Made by a program: the position numbers and the translations under genes. A stretch of DNA of 64,000 nt from Ornithinibacillus contaminans (lineage in GTDB: Bacteria > Bacillota > Bacilli > Bacillales > Amphibacillaceae), in contig NZ_LDPV02000024.1 of the NCBI RefSeq assembly GCF_001038425.2, forward strand, positions 1-64,000. The letters are read 5' to 3'. The notes beneath the pieces are model-generated. The model made no database searches. It was not told where the DNA came from and worked only from the letters and a program-made list of their open reading frames with translations. Below are positions 6,003 through 16,318 of the stretch, in pieces; the first letter of the stretch is position 1; each line of letters opens with the position of its first letter.

Positions 6003-8708
6003 TTATGCTAATTTGTTCCGTAGTACCATTTGCAAGATACCACCATGACGATAATAGTCAATTTCAACTTCACTATCAAAGCGAACAACTGCTTTGAATT
6101 TCGTTGTTTTTCCATCTTCATCAATAGCTGTTACGTTAACAAGATCATGTGGCTTAACATCCTCACCAATTTCTAGATTGAATGTTTCTTTACCAGTTAA
6201 GCCTAGCTTTTCAGCGTTTTGGCCTTTTTCAAATTGTAATGGTAACACACCCATCATAACTAAATTGGAACGGTGAATACGCTCGAAGCTTTCGGCAATT
6301 ACCATTTTAATACCTAATAGGTTCGTACCCTTCGCTGCCCAGTCACGTGATGAACCCATTCCGTAATCTTTACCTGCTAATACAGCTAATCCTGTACCAT
6401 CTTGTTGATATTTCATGGCTGCATCATAAATCGGCATGATTTCGCCAGTTGGCCAGTAGGTAGTGTATCCACCTTCCGTACCTGGTGCGATTTGGTTGCG
6501 GATACGGATGTTAGCAAATGTACCACGCATCATGACTTCATGGTTTCCACGTCTAGAACCATACGAGTTAAAGTTTCTTGGAGAAACGCCTTTTTCTTGT
6601 AAGTACTTACCTGCTGGCATATCCTTCGCAATAGCACCTGCAGGAGAAATATGGTCAGTTGTAACAGAATCGCCAAACTTACCAATGACACGTAAGTTAT
6701 TTAATGCTTCTACTTTACCTGCTTCTTTAGATAATCCTTCAAAGAATGGTGGATTTTGAATATAAGTAGATTCTGTATCCCACTCAAATAAAGGCTCGTC
6801 AGTTGTATCAATTTCATTCCATTTTTCGTTAGAGTTGAATACATTTTCATACTCTTTACGGAAAATTTCTGGATTAACTACATTACTTACTTCTGTCTTG
6901 ATTTCTTCCATCGATGGCCAAATATCATCTAAGTAAATTGGCTCACCATCCGCATCCACACCAAGTGCGTCTTTAGCAAGATCGATATCAACTGTGCCTG
7001 CTAGTGCATAAGCAACAACTAATGGAGGAGATGCTAAGTAGTTAGCTTTTACTAACGGATGGATACGTCCCTCAAAGTTACGGTTTCCAGAAAGAACAGA
7101 AGCCACTGTTAAATCATTACTTGAAATAGCTTCCTCTATTTCAGGAAGAAGTGGACCTGAGTTCCCAATACAAGTCGTACAACCATAACCAACAAGACTA
7201 AATCCTAGTTGATCAAGGTATGGCATTAGACCCGCATCTTCTAAGTAGCGTGTAACAACTTTTGAACCTGGTGCTAATGATGTTTTAACAAACGCAGGTA
7301 CTTGTAAACCTTTTTCAACCGCTTTTTTCGCTAGTAATCCAGCACCTAACATAACATATGGGTTTGATGTATTCGTACAAGATGTAATCGCAGCGATTGC
7401 AATTGAGCCGGTTTTCATCGTTGTTTTGTTGCCAGTTCCAAGTTCAATTGTAACTTCTTTATTAAATTCAGATTTATCTAGCCCAAATCCTTGGTTACCA
7501 GACGGAGCTGTAATAGCTTTGTTGAATTCCTTTTTCATGTTAGATAACGGAATTAAATCCTGTGGACGTTTTGGTCCAGATAAATTCGGCTCCAATTCAG
7601 AAAGATTAATTTCAACAACTGTCGTATATTCTGGATCTTTTACATCATCTGCATACCAAAGATCATTTTCCTTACAGTATGTCTCTACTAATTTAATTTG
7701 TTCTTCGCTACGTCCTGTTAAACGAAGGTAGTTAAGTGCTTCTTCATCAACTGGGAAGAAGCCACATGTTGCTCCATATTCAGGTGCCATGTTTGAAATA
7801 GTAGCACGGTCAGCTAGTGGCATATCTTTTAAGCCAGGGCCAAAATACTCCACGAACTTTCCAACAACATTTTTTTCGCGAAGCACTTGTGTTACTTTAA
7901 GTGCTAAGTCTGTTGCCGTAGTACCTTGTGGGAAGCTTCCAGTAAATTTAACACCAATTACTTCTGGAGCTGGGAAATAAGAAGGTTGACCAAGCATTCC
8001 TGCCTCAGCCTCAATACCACCTACACCCCAACCTAGTACTCCTAAACCATTAATCATAGTCGTATGTGAATCTGTACCAACTAAAGTATCTGGGAATGCA
8101 TCATATTCTCCATCGTTATTTTCAATTGCGTGCACCACATTAGCAATATACTCCAAGTTTACTTGGTGTACGATACCTGTTGCTGGTGGAACAGCACGAT
8201 AATTTTCAAAAGCTTTTTGAGCCCAATTTAAAAATTCATAGCGCTCTGCATTTCGTTCAAATTCTAAGTCCATATTTGCTTTTAGCGCATTTGCTGTACC
8301 ATATTTATCAACCTGCACGGAGTGGTCAATAACTAAATCTACCGGAACTTCTGGGTTGATTTTATCTGGTTCCCCGCCAAGATCAACCATTGCTTTTCGT
8401 AAGGAAGCAAGATCAACGACAGCAGGTACACCTGTAAAGTCTTGTAGAATAACACGAGAAGGTTTAAAAGGTACATCTACACCTACCCCTTCTTTTGTTC
8501 CCCATTTCGCTAAAGCTTCTACATGCTCATCGTTAATAACACGTCCATCATATTGACGAACTAGTGATTCCAATAGAACTCTTATTGAAAATGGTAGCCT
8601 TTCAATCTTGCCTAATCCTGCTTTTTCTAAAGCGTTTAATTGATAATAGTTATACGTCTTGCCATTTAGTTCGAATTTCTTCTTTGCATTTGAGATTACT
8701 TCTCCCAT
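6003..8708 (-). CDS. citB: Aconitate hydratase CitB (AcnA)
   Basis: Cytosolic [4Fe-4S] aconitase of the IRP1/AcnA type, converting citrate to isocitrate in the TCA cycle; in Bacillus the apo-form also binds mRNA. The 901-residue length is standard. The three cluster cysteines are visible: C444 in SCTNTSNP and C510/C513 in [13 protein letters not shown]. The swivel domain carries [12 protein letters not shown] near residue 780. It is monocistronic: preceded by the kinase terminator and followed by its own. The 114-nt leader contains TTGGAAACGCTC, which matches the left half of a CcpA cre site; I could not see a clear CcpC dyad. Confidence 0.98.
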   Translation of the reverse strand: MGEVISNAKKKFELNGKTYNYYQLNALEKAGLGKIERLPFSIRVLLESLVRQYDGRVINDEHVEALAKWGTKEGVGVDVPFKPSRVILQDFTGVPAVVDLASLRKAMVDLGGEPDKINPEVPVDLVIDHSVQVDKYGTANALKANMDLEFERNAERYEFLNWAQKAFENYRAVPPATGIVHQVNLEYIANVVHAIENNDGEYDAFPDTLVGTDSHTTMINGLGVLGWGVGGIEAEAGMLGQPSYFPAPEVIGVKFTGSFPQGTTATDLALKVTQVLREKNVVGKFVEYFGPGLKDMPLADRATISNMAPEYGATCGFFPVDEEALNYLRLTGRSEEQIKLVETYCKENDLWYADDVKDPEYTTVVEINLSELEPNLSGPKRPQDLIPLSNMKKEFNKAITAPSGNQGFGLDKSEFNKEVTIELGTGNKTTMKTGSIAIAAITSCTNTSNPYVMLGAGLLAKKAVEKGLQVPAFVKTSLAPGSKVVTRYLEDAGLMPYLDQLGFSLVGYGCTTCIGNSGPLLPEIEEAISSNDLTVASVLSGNRNFEGRIHPLVKANYLASPPLVVAYALAGTVDIDLAKDALGVDADGEPIYLDDIWPSMEEIKTEVSNVVNPEIFRKEYENVFNSNEKWNEIDTTDEPLFEWDTESTYIQNPPFFEGLSKEAGKVEALNNLRVIGKFGDSVTTDHISPAGAIAKDMPAGKYLQEKGVSPRNFNSYGSRRGNHEVMMRGTFANIRIRNQIAPGTEGGYTTYWPTGEIMPIYDAAMKYQQDGTGLAVLAGKDYGMGSSRDWAAKGTNLLGIKMVIAESFERIHRSNLVMMGVLPLQFEKGQNAEKLGLTGKETFNLEIGEDVKPHDLVNVTAIDEDGKTTKFKAVVRFDSEVEIDYYRHGGILQMVLRNKLA

Positions 8709-8772
8709 TGCTCTAAACCCCTTTCATTCTTAGATTAAGAATTTGAATGTTTGCTAGAATAAAAAAATAAAA

Positions 8773-8787
8773 TAGAGCGTTTCCAAA
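8773..8787 (-). promoter_or_regulatory. Possible partial cre (CcpA) site upstream of citB
   Basis: The minus strand reads TTGGAAACGCTCTA, which fits the cre core TGNAARCGNW in its left half but not the right half. It lies 65-79 nt before the citB start. Weak evidence. Confidence 0.3.
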
Positions 8788-8822
8788 TTCGATTGGTTTT
8801 CCACCATATTCATCTTAAATGA

Positions 8823-8858
8823 AAATCCAGCATAAAACAATTGTTTCATGCTGGATTT
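8823..8858 (-). terminator. Terminator after the PAS histidine kinase
   Basis: Long imperfect stem (AAATCCAGCAT with ATGCTGGATTT, continued by AAACAATTGTTT) between the kinase stop and the citB promoter. Confidence 0.75.
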
Positions 8859-8955
8859 ACTATACTAAAAAGTTATTCAAGGTGATAATTTTTACTTATA
8901 CCAATAAAGCAAATGAATTTATGCCAGATTATAACAAAAGCATACCATCACTCTA

Positions 8956-10083
8956 TTATTCCCACTTAGGAAATAGAATTCGGAAGGTGCTTCCCTTTTC
9001 TTTATTTTGTAAGATTTCTAGTTTGGCATTATGTCTTTCCAGTAATTGCTTCGTAATCATTAAACCAAGACCTGTTCCTTGTTGTTTTGTCGTAAAGAAA
9101 GGTTCTCCAAGCTTATGAATTACTTCCTCGTCAATGCCTGGTCCCTCATCAACAATATCAATACTTACCTCTGTATCATGGTCAGTGATCATTACCGTAA
9201 TTTTACCTGGATTTTCCATTGCTTCAATTGCATTTTTGATAATATTTATTAATACTTGTTTTATCTGTGATCGGTCACAAAAAACAACCTGATCCTCTCC
9301 AAATGTTTCTAATGTAATACTCTTTAATTTTGCTTGGGATATAAGTAGTTCAGTGACATCCTGAATCATTTGTAACACAGATTCTTCTTGCTTATTATCC
9401 GTAAGAGGCTTGGAAATAAATAATAGCTCAGACGTAATTGTTTCCATCTTCTCAATCTCATCAATCATAATCTTGTAATAGACATCTTTCCGATTTACTC
9501 CAGCCTGTAATAGTTGCAGGAACCCCTTAATTGAAGTCAACGGATTCCGTATTTCATGTGCAATTCCAGCAGCAAGCTGACCAGCGATGGACATTTTCTC
9601 TGACCGAATCATCATTTCTTCCATCTCTTTTTTATCAGAAATATCACGATGAGCAGACAAATAGCAATAAGAATCGTTGTCAGATTCACTTATTCTAGCT
9701 ATTTTACTTTCACACCAAATAAATTTTTGGTCAAAATTTTTAATATGTATATTGAATGTTTGATTCGAAAACGAATCCTGTTTAAATTCTTTAATTAAAT
9801 AATCCCTATCCTCTTCATTCACGAGATCATGCCAAGACTTCCCTATTAAGTCCTCTGCCTTATAACCAAACAATCTTTCTACTGAACTAGAAAAAAATTG
9901 TGCAATACCCTGACTATCCCAAACCGCAAATACGTCACTACTATTTTTTTCAACCCAGTTAAGCATAAATGCTGGAAGGCTTGATAGATGCGAATTCGTT
10001 AACGGTTCAAATTCTAATTTATAAGGGGTAATCGTGCTTTCAGAAACCTGGTTTATTTCTTGTTTATTCGATTTCTTCTCCAT
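8956..10083 (-). CDS. Soluble PAS-domain sensor histidine kinase
   Basis: A 375-residue two-component kinase without membrane spans. A PAS domain covers about residues 43-155, then HisKA with the phosphorylated His176 in GIAHEIRNPLTS, then HATPase_c with N box (INIIKNAIEAM), G1 (DEGPGID) and G2 (GTGLGL). No response regulator is adjacent, as for the orphan sporulation kinases KinA-E of Bacillus, so feeding the Spo0F/Spo0A phosphorelay is plausible but unproven. The first 40 residues are low-similarity linker. In B. subtilis sspO, sspP and cotM occupy this place. Start ATG follows GAAATGTAATAAAGGGGC. Confidence 0.92.
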   Translation of the reverse strand: MEKKSNKQEINQVSESTITPYKLEFEPLTNSHLSSLPAFMLNWVEKNSSDVFAVWDSQGIAQFFSSSVERLFGYKAEDLIGKSWHDLVNEEDRDYLIKEFKQDSFSNQTFNIHIKNFDQKFIWCESKIARISESDNDSYCYLSAHRDISDKKEMEEMMIRSEKMSIAGQLAAGIAHEIRNPLTSIKGFLQLLQAGVNRKDVYYKIMIDEIEKMETITSELLFISKPLTDNKQEESVLQMIQDVTELLISQAKLKSITLETFGEDQVVFCDRSQIKQVLINIIKNAIEAMENPGKITVMITDHDTEVSIDIVDEGPGIDEEVIHKLGEPFFTTKQQGTGLGLMITKQLLERHNAKLEILQNKEKGSTFRILFPKWE

Positions 10084-10348
10084 CGCATTCGCCCCTTTAT
10101 TACATTTTCATACAATTTTAAATCTCTATATGATAATATGTTGGAATATATATAAATATGACTGTTGTTTAATCACGAAACAATAACTATAATTATAATT
10201 ATATTAGCATACATAATAACTAAAAGTAACAAGTTTAACGTAATTATTTTTGCTCAAATAGTAAATTTATCGTACCTCTATGATAAATTATGACTATGTA
10301 TATTCTAGTAATATACGTCTATATCAAGCTGCTAGAAGGTGGATTTAA

Positions 10349-10828
10349 ATGTCTATATTCGATGATTTTTTAATCGTATTTTGGGGATTTTTCATGATTG
10401 GGATGATGGCTATTGGTGGCTACTTTATGTTCCGAAAGTTCCTTAAACAGTTACCTAAGGAAGACGGTAGATCAATGATGGATTGGGAAATCCATTATAT
10501 TAACGAGACAAAACATATGTGGGATGATGCAGAGAAAGAATTACTTGATGAATTAGTCTCCCCGGTGCCTGAACTATTCCGTGATGTTGCAAGACAAAAA
10601 ATCGCTAGTAAAATTGGAGAAGTAGCTTTACAGAAAGGAATTACCACTATCAATCAGAATATTGTAATCGAAGGATATATTTTGGCAACTCCAAAGCGGG
10701 ACCATAAATTCTTGAAGAAAAAGTTAAGAGAAAAACAAATCGATATCGCACCGTTTGAGGAGTTATTCAGCTTATCAAAGGATGATTACCGAACAAATTG
10801 GCAAGCTAACTATAAAAAACGCAATTAA
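10349..10828 (+). CDS. yneK: DUF2621 membrane protein YneK
   Basis: A 159-residue protein with one N-terminal membrane span (about residues 8-28, LIVFWGFFMIGMMAIGGYFM) and a charged cytoplasmic region. Recognised as the B. subtilis YneK/DUF2621 family by sequence and position beside ccdC. No function is known. AGAAGGTGG precedes the ATG by 7 nt. It is the only plus-strand gene between 3.4 and 17.6 kb and is convergent with ccdC, sharing a terminator. Confidence 0.87.
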   Translation: MSIFDDFLIVFWGFFMIGMMAIGGYFMFRKFLKQLPKEDGRSMMDWEIHYINETKHMWDDAEKELLDELVSPVPELFRDVARQKIASKIGEVALQKGITTINQNIVIEGYILATPKRDHKFLKKKLREKQIDIAPFEELFSLSKDDYRTNWQANYKKRN

Positions 10829-10829
10829 T

Positions 10830-10876
10830 AACAAGTAAAGGTTCCCTCAATTATGATGAAGAAACCTTTACTTGTT
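10830..10876. terminator. Bidirectional terminator between yneK and ccdC
   Basis: 14-bp perfect stem AACAAGTAAAGGTT/AACCTTTACTTGTT (10830-10843, 10863-10876) followed by T-rich tracts on either strand; the right arm lies within the end of ccdC. Confidence 0.85.
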
Positions 10877-11327
10877 TTTCTAATCGTTTATATTTATAAA
10901 GCATTGCGATTCGCCATGTTCCAAGCATTCCGAATGCTAACAAGAAGAACATGCCACTCGTCTCACCTAATGTAATGGTGCTACCGATGATAAGCTTCAA
11001 AATTATCCGAACAAAAAGCAATCCAAATAAAATGAATACAAATGCTTTCGATGGTATTAAGTAAATTTCATTTCGACGAATCTCAAACCTCGACGTTATG
11101 ATCAGAAATATAGAAAAGATAACCCCTATACTGAGCGCCTCTAAAACCTGCATCCATTCCAAACGAAATTCTGGGAATAAAAACATTAGTGCACCAGTAC
11201 TCATAAATAATGGCGGCAAAATAATCGTCTTTACGGTAGCTGGTTTTTTCGAAGCCTTTAAACGAACAAAAATCATTGTCAATGCCATTAAAAATGCAAC
11301 GACTGTACTTGCTACAATCCAAAACAT
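10851..11327 (-). CDS. ccdC: CcdC-family membrane protein (YneJ)
   Basis: A 158-residue membrane protein with about five spans (segments near 2-22, 36-54, 62-80, 92-112 and 123-143). It belongs to the CcdC family encoded with ccdA and ccdB in B. subtilis, where the cluster is tied to late cytochrome c synthesis; ccdC itself is dispensable there and its role is unknown. Here a 121-nt gap separates it from ccdB, so a separate promoter is possible. Confidence 0.88.
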   Translation of the reverse strand: MFWIVASTVVAFLMALTMIFVRLKASKKPATVKTIILPPLFMSTGALMFLFPEFRLEWMQVLEALSIGVIFSIFLIITSRFEIRRNEIYLIPSKAFVFILFGLLFVRIILKLIIGSTITLGETSGMFFLLAFGMLGTWRIAMLYKYKRLEKQVKVSSS

Positions 11328-11448
11328 ACTAACACACTCTTTTCAGGATACTGTCTAACGGTGGGTGCTAAATAAAACATACACATACGCTCAAATCAGC
11401 GATTGCATTAGTTTTACTTGTGCCGGCGAGACTTTTCTTTCCTATTGG

Positions 11449-11808
11449 CTAAAAAAGAACTCGTCCCACGGTTTCTAATACACGGTGCTCATCAAATGGT
11501 TTAACAATAAAATCCTTTGCACCTATTTCAATAGCATCTACTACGATTTTTTGATGCCCCATAGCAGAGCAAACAACTACATGTGCATTTGGATCATATT
11601 CCATAATCTCTTTTGTTGCATCGATGCCATTCATGACTGGCATCGTAATATCCATGATAACTAAATCTGGTTGTGTTTGTTTATAAAGTGTTACTGCTTC
11701 CTGACCATTTTCTGCTTCCCCTACAATTTCATGGTGGTCTTTTGTCAAAATACTAACTAACGTAGCTCGCATAAATTTTGCATCATCAACAATTAAAACC
11801 TTTGCCAT
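11449..11808 (-). CDS. ccdB: CheY-like response regulator CcdB (YneI)
   Basis: Single receiver domain of 119 residues with no output domain. The acidic pocket is D8/D9, the phosphoacceptor is D53 (VIMDITMPVMNG), and the conserved Thr/Ser and Lys are in CSAMG near 80-82 and at K103 (IVKPFDEH). It is the CcdB/YneI protein of the ccd cluster; it should signal by protein-protein contact, as CheY does. No cognate kinase adjoins it in an operon, though the PAS kinase lies 1.4 kb away (a link is speculation). GGGGGAAATGAT precedes the ATG. Confidence 0.93.
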   Translation of the reverse strand: MAKVLIVDDAKFMRATLVSILTKDHHEIVGEAENGQEAVTLYKQTQPDLVIMDITMPVMNGIDATKEIMEYDPNAHVVVCSAMGHQKIVVDAIEIGAKDFIVKPFDEHRVLETVGRVLF

Positions 11809-11934
11809 ATCATTTCCCCCATTACTTGAAAAACCTGGAATCCTTCATCATAAGTAGTTTCCCCTTTGTTTTTCTGCCCCAATTTTTAAATGATAGTAAA
11901 TGTTTCTATATGTTTGTTACGATTTAAAATGAAA

Positions 11935-12369
11935 CTATGCTGCTTTGTCATTTGCAATACTTATGATAATAGTTACTGTTACACCGACAACTGTTAGATA
12001 AACCCCTAAATCAAACAGCATTGCTGTCGCAAGCTCTACTTCCCCGAAGAATGGAAATTCAAAATACCCAAAGGTGTGCGAAAGGAACGGGACATCAAAT
12101 ATAAAAGATCCCATACTAGTAAGCAACGCAACAAGTAATCCTATTGGAATTAGTACCCGGAAATTTATCGGTAAAATCTTGTTAACGAAATCAATACCAT
12201 AAGCCATATAGAGTAAAACGATTGCTGCCGCGGTAACAAGTCCGCCTACGAATCCACCACCTGGTGAGTTATGACCTGCCATAAATAAATATATTGAAAA
12301 GCCTAATAAAATAAAGGCAATCAACGATGTTGCGGTCTGTAATATAAGATTATTAGGTTTTTCCATCAT
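11935..12369 (-). CDS. mrpB: Orphan MrpB/MnhB-type cation antiporter subunit
   Basis: A 144-residue, four-span membrane protein with the MnhB-domain signature: NNLILQTATSLIAF at the start, the loop GHNSPGGGFVGGLVTAA near residues 28-44, and a final span GVYLTVVGVTVTIIISIA. This is full length for the B subunit of the multi-subunit Na+/H+ antiporter (Mrp/Mnh). No mrpA or mrpC-G lies near it, although the B subunit is not known to work alone. I start at ATG 12369 with AAGGAA 6 nt upstream; the GTG at 12375 overlaps the ribosome site. It splits ccdB from ccdA. Confidence 0.85.
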   Translation of the reverse strand: MMEKPNNLILQTATSLIAFILLGFSIYLFMAGHNSPGGGFVGGLVTAAAIVLLYMAYGIDFVNKILPINFRVLIPIGLLVALLTSMGSFIFDVPFLSHTFGYFEFPFFGEVELATAMLFDLGVYLTVVGVTVTIIISIANDKAA

Positions 12370-12420
12370 GAACACTTCCTTATGTACAATCTATACGTAT
12401 TATCATAATATAATTCACCA

Positions 12421-13125
12421 TTAAAATCCATAGAAACCTACCCATCCAGCCAGGAATGCTGTAAGCTTTGTCATCCAATCAAAAAACAAAGCGATACCCA
12501 TCACAATCATAATATAGCCACCTATTTTTACGATGCGATGACCATTTCGTTTTATCCAGGTAAGTCTTCCAACGAAGAAAGAAAGCACAAAGAACGGAAT
12601 TGAAAAACCTAGCACATATCCCGTCATCAACCCTACTCCTGAACCTGGGTCTGTAGCTGCCAGTGTTAAGATGACACCTAATATTGGGCCTGTACATGGC
12701 GTCCAACCTAAAGAAAAAGCCATCCCAATTAAAAACGATCCTATAAAACCTGGCGGTCGATTCTTAAACATGATTTTCTTATCTTTCATCAAAAACTTGA
12801 AATTAAATATCCCTACAATTACAAGGCCAAAGAAAATAATAAGGATAGCTCCAACTTGTCTAATTACATCTTGATATACTTTTAGAAATTCCGAGATTGC
12901 TGAGGTGGTAAACCCCATCATTATAAATATACTAGAGAAGCCAAGTAAGAAGAAAAACGTATGTAAAATACTTTTTTTGTTCAGCATTTTATTTTCATTC
13001 TTAATTTCACTAACACTCATTCCCGTAATATACGATAAAAATGCCGGAAATAGCGGTAATACACATGGTGAAATAAACGAAAGAAATCCAGCACCAAACG
13101 CTAGAAAAAAATTAATTTCGGACAT
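12421..13125 (-). CDS. ccdA: Cytochrome c biogenesis protein CcdA
   Basis: Six-span membrane protein (234 aa) of the DsbD beta-domain type that carries electrons from cytoplasmic thioredoxin to extracytoplasmic thiol proteins such as ResA/StoA. The two pseudo-symmetric motifs with the redox cysteines are SFISPCVLPLFPAF (near residue 20) and GWTPCTGPILG (near residue 140). It probably serves the thioredoxin-fold protein at 5.2-5.8 kb. An AGGAGG site precedes the ATG. mrpB follows 52 nt downstream in the same direction. Confidence 0.96.
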   Translation of the reverse strand: MSEINFFLAFGAGFLSFISPCVLPLFPAFLSYITGMSVSEIKNENKMLNKKSILHTFFFLLGFSSIFIMMGFTTSAISEFLKVYQDVIRQVGAILIIFFGLVIVGIFNFKFLMKDKKIMFKNRPPGFIGSFLIGMAFSLGWTPCTGPILGVILTLAATDPGSGVGLMTGYVLGFSIPFFVLSFFVGRLTWIKRNGHRIVKIGGYIMIVMGIALFFDWMTKLTAFLAGWVGFYGF

Positions 13126-13254
13126 CGTTAGCCTCCTGATCTTTTATCTACAACTCATTATAGCAGAGTCTATTCTTTTGCATATGGCATAATGATGACA
13201 ATTGAAAGGAATTTGATCAACCTGTAGAAATTCTTTCTTAAATCAATATAAAAA

Positions 13255-13285
13255 ATACCCCCTACTGTTTATTAGTATGGGGTAT
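13255..13285 (-). terminator. Terminator after yneF
   Basis: 11-bp stem with one mismatch (13255-13265 with 13275-13285), then a minus-strand TTTTTATATT. Confidence 0.75.
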
Positions 13286-13329
13286 CGGTGCAATGTTTAA
13301 GTATGATAAGAAATCATTATTGCTATTTA

Positions 13330-13551
13330 TTATTTATCCACTTGATTGTTCATTGCACGCATCATTTGATTGATTTTCTTCTGCGATGGTTTTTGACCCA
13401 TCTGCATCATTAACGTACGAAGCATTTGCTCATTAATTGGTGGATTCTTCTTCAAATAGCTCATCATGTATTTTCTCGCGATAAAAAATCCAAGAGCAAC
13501 ACCAACTATTAAAGCTGCTATAGCAATTAATACGACCCAAATTGTGCCCAT
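13330..13551 (-). CDS. yneF: UPF0154 membrane protein YneF
   Basis: A 73-residue protein with an N-terminal membrane span (residues 3-24, [20 protein letters not shown]) and a basic cytoplasmic tail with the family segment [22 protein letters not shown]0154 proteins are conserved in Firmicutes but have no settled function. In B. subtilis yneF likewise lies between yneE (sirA) and ccdA. Confidence 0.93.
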   Translation of the reverse strand: MGTIWVVLIAIAALIVGVALGFFIARKYMMSYLKKNPPINEQMLRTLMMQMGQKPSQKKINQMMRAMNNQVDK

Positions 13552-13602
13552 CTATCGTTATCCTCCTTCGTGTTGTCTCTTATACAGTATAGTAAAACAG
13601 TC

Positions 13603-14055
13603 CTAAGAATACAATACCTGTTCTGTAGTATAGGCAATATTTATCCTAGCAGGCGATATCCATCCGAAATTTTCACTCTGATAGTCAATGATAAATATAT
13701 AAGGGTGGATCTGTCTTAACATAGGAAATAATACTGCTTCTGCATTCTGTAATGTTTCACAACGAAATTTTAAATGTTTTTTAGCAATATGTAAAGTAAT
13801 ATCATTATGTGTACCAACTAGCTGAATGGGATTCTCATCAAAATAACCACTACCATTCTTCCCCTGCTGCATAGCTAGTTTTGGAAGTATCAAGTCAACA
13901 GGAACATCTTCTGTTATAAAGTTGAATTGCATGACTAAATCTTTTCGAACCCGCTTCGTCTGATACTCTCGTATAAAACGGAATAATATATCATTTTTAT
14001 AATAGTAATGCTTCGCAAATTCTTCTTTTATCCAGTAAACCGTATACTCTTTCAT
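13603..14055 (-). CDS. sirA: Sporulation inhibitor of replication SirA (YneE)
   Basis: In B. subtilis SirA binds DnaA domain I during entry into sporulation and blocks new rounds of replication. This 150-residue soluble protein is recognised by position between tkt and yneF and by the family landmarks YWIKEEFAKHYY at the N-terminus and YQSENFGWISPARIN near the C-terminus. Sequence divergence elsewhere is large, as is usual for SirA. GGTAAAGGAGGTATCAT gives a strong ribosome site. Spo0A control is expected from the B. subtilis gene; I did not find a certain 0A box. Confidence 0.85.
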   Translation of the reverse strand: MKEYTVYWIKEEFAKHYYYKNDILFRFIREYQTKRVRKDLVMQFNFITEDVPVDLILPKLAMQQGKNGSGYFDENPIQLVGTHNDITLHIAKKHLKFRCETLQNAEAVLFPMLRQIHPYIFIIDYQSENFGWISPARINIAYTTEQVLYS

Positions 14056-14157
14056 TATGATACCTCCTTTACCTCTAGTATACGGATTCTAGTAGAAAAG
14101 AATGTCATACTGTGCAGCAAAGATACACTAGTTTTGTCGAATAGCGAGTATAGAAAA

Positions 14158-14194
14158 AGAGCCAAACAATTTTGAGAAGAAATTGTTTGGCTCT
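14158..14194 (-). terminator. Terminator after tkt
   Basis: 15-bp perfect stem AGAGCCAAACAATTT/AAATTGTTTGGCTCT (14158-14172, 14180-14194) with minus-strand TTTTTCTATA. Confidence 0.9.
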
Positions 14195-14216
14195 AACCAT
14201 AGTTTATTCATTTTAA

Positions 14217-16217
14217 TTATTTCACTAAAGATTTTACATTCTTCACTACATTTTCAACTGTAAAACCATACTCTTCGATTAGTTTATCTCCATTTGCAGA
14301 AGCACCAAATGTGTTTATTCCCATGATAATACCATCTAAGCCAACATAACGTTCCCAACCAAGTGGTGATCCCATTTCGATAGCTACACGGTTTTTAACG
14401 GCCTTCGGAAGTACTTGTTCTTTATAGCTAGCATCTTGGTCTTCAAAACGATCCCATGATGCTAAACTAACAACACGAACATCGATTCCCTCTTCTTTAA
14501 GTGTTGTTTGCGCTTGTACTGCTAAATGAACCTCTGAACCAGTAGCAATTAAAATAGCATCTGGTGTTTCCTTCTCAGAATCACTTAATACATAAGCTCC
14601 ACGTTTAACACCTTCATAGGCACGCTCTTTCGTTCCTTCTAATGTAGGAAGATCTTGTCTTGTTAATACAAGAATCGTTGGTTTATCAGTTGATTCTACT
14701 GCAAGTCTCCATGCAGCCTGTGTTTCATTCCCATCTGCTGGACGAATCACCGAAAGATGCGGAATTGCTCGTAAAGCAGAGAGCTGTTCAATTGGTTCAT
14801 GTGTTGGTCCATCTTCACCAACAGCAATCGAATCATGAGTAAACACGTACGTTACCGGTGTCTTCATAATTGCTGACAAACGGATGGAAGGGCGTAGATA
14901 GTCACTGAACACGAAGAACGTACCCCCGTATACTTTCAATCCACCATGTAATGCCATACCGTTTAGTGCAGCTCCCATTGCATGTTCGCGTACACCAAAC
15001 CAAATATTACGTCCAGCAAAATTATTACGTGATAAATCGTCTTCGCCATTGATCATTGTCTTATTGGAACCAGCTAAATCGGCACTTCCACCTAAGAAAA
15101 ATGGTACTGATTTGGCGATTTCATTAAGCACTTGACCTGAAGAAGCGCGAGATGCAAGTGATTTACCTACTTCATAAACCGGAAGATCCTTATCCCAGCC
15201 TTCTGGTAATTGACCATTGATAGCTGCTTGTAACTCATTTGCTTCATTTGGATACTTTTCTTGATATGCTTGGAATAATTGATTCCAACTATTTTCGTGC
15301 TTTTCGCCTTTTACAACGATTTTTTCTTGGAAATCAGCATATACCTCATCTGGCACATGGAATTCATCATGTCCCCATTGATAAAATTCCTTCGTAAGTA
15401 CCACTTCATCTGCTCCAAGTGGCGCACCATGAGATGCAGCAGAAGCAGATTTGTTTGGAGAACCGTAACCAATTACCGTTCTAATTTCGATAAGCGTCGG
15501 TTGATCCGTATTAGCTTGTGCAGCTTTAATAGCAGCACGAATTTCATCTAAATTATTTCCATCTTCAACACGTAAAACCTGCCATCCATATGCTTTAAAG
15601 CGTTGTTCTGTGTTGTCAGAAAATGCTTTATTTAGTTCACCATCTAAAGAAATATCATTTGAGTCATATAATGCAATTAATTTTCCTAATTTTAAATGAC
15701 CAGCTAGAGAAGCGGCTTCATGTGAAATTCCTTCCATTATATCGCCATCACTAATTAATGCATATGTAAAATGGTCAATAATAGAAAAATCATCTTTATT
15801 ATATTTAGCTGCTAGATGTGCTTCTGCCATCGCCATACCAACAGACATTGCAATCCCTTGTCCTAATGGTCCAGTTGTTGCTTCCACACCATCTGTATGA
15901 TGTACTTCTGGGTGACCCGGGGTTCTTGATCCTAATTGACGAAATTCCTTTAAATCATTAATCGTAACATCATAACCGGAAAGATGTAATAAGCTATATA
16001 ATAGCATGGAGCCATGGCCCGCAGATAATACAAAACGATCTCTATCAAACCATTTTGAATGTTTAGGGTTATGCTTCATAAAATCTGTCCAAAGCGTGTA
16101 AGCCATTGGCGCAGCACCCATTGGTAATCCTGGATGCCCTGAATTTGCTTTTTCGATAGCATCAATTGATAGCGTACGAATCGTATTTACAGAAAGCTGT
16201 TCTACATTAGTTGACAT
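14217..16217 (-). CDS. tkt: Transketolase
   Basis: Thiamine-diphosphate enzyme of the pentose phosphate pathway, moving two-carbon units between ketose and aldose phosphates. The 666-residue chain has the TPP/metal motif [16 protein letters not shown] (about residues 155-170), the pyrimidine-domain [19 protein letters not shown] (near 470) and a C-terminal transketolase domain. I start at ATG 16217 (MSTNVEQL), where GGAAAGGAG precedes by 8 nt; the frame extends to 16244 without a ribosome site. Position between ynzC and sirA matches B. subtilis. Confidence 0.97.
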   Translation of the reverse strand: MSTNVEQLSVNTIRTLSIDAIEKANSGHPGLPMGAAPMAYTLWTDFMKHNPKHSKWFDRDRFVLSAGHGSMLLYSLLHLSGYDVTINDLKEFRQLGSRTPGHPEVHHTDGVEATTGPLGQGIAMSVGMAMAEAHLAAKYNKDDFSIIDHFTYALISDGDIMEGISHEAASLAGHLKLGKLIALYDSNDISLDGELNKAFSDNTEQRFKAYGWQVLRVEDGNNLDEIRAAIKAAQANTDQPTLIEIRTVIGYGSPNKSASAASHGAPLGADEVVLTKEFYQWGHDEFHVPDEVYADFQEKIVVKGEKHENSWNQLFQAYQEKYPNEANELQAAINGQLPEGWDKDLPVYEVGKSLASRASSGQVLNEIAKSVPFFLGGSADLAGSNKTMINGEDDLSRNNFAGRNIWFGVREHAMGAALNGMALHGGLKVYGGTFFVFSDYLRPSIRLSAIMKTPVTYVFTHDSIAVGEDGPTHEPIEQLSALRAIPHLSVIRPADGNETQAAWRLAVESTDKPTILVLTRQDLPTLEGTKERAYEGVKRGAYVLSDSEKETPDAILIATGSEVHLAVQAQTTLKEEGIDVRVVSLASWDRFEDQDASYKEQVLPKAVKNRVAIEMGSPLGWERYVGLDGIIMGINTFGASANGDKLIEEYGFTVENVVKNVKSLVK

Positions 16218-16318
16218 GATGAAACTCCTTTCCACTTCAAACAATTATTTTAATACCATTTTTATCTTATAATGAATAAGAAAGGATAACAAGTTATATT
16301 ATCATAAGTATCTTTCTA

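Noticed and set aside
6094-8556. Several plus-strand open frames of 60-100 codons opposite citB
   Set aside because: They lie antisense to a gene with unmistakable family sequence and have no ribosome sites.
10084-10348. Very A+T-rich divergent gap between the kinase and yneK as a possible origin or attachment site
   Set aside because: No DnaA-box cluster, direct repeats or integrase are present; it is best read as two promoters.
13126-13254. Possible small gene between yneF and ccdA
   Set aside because: No open frame with a ribosome site; it should hold only the ccdA promoter.
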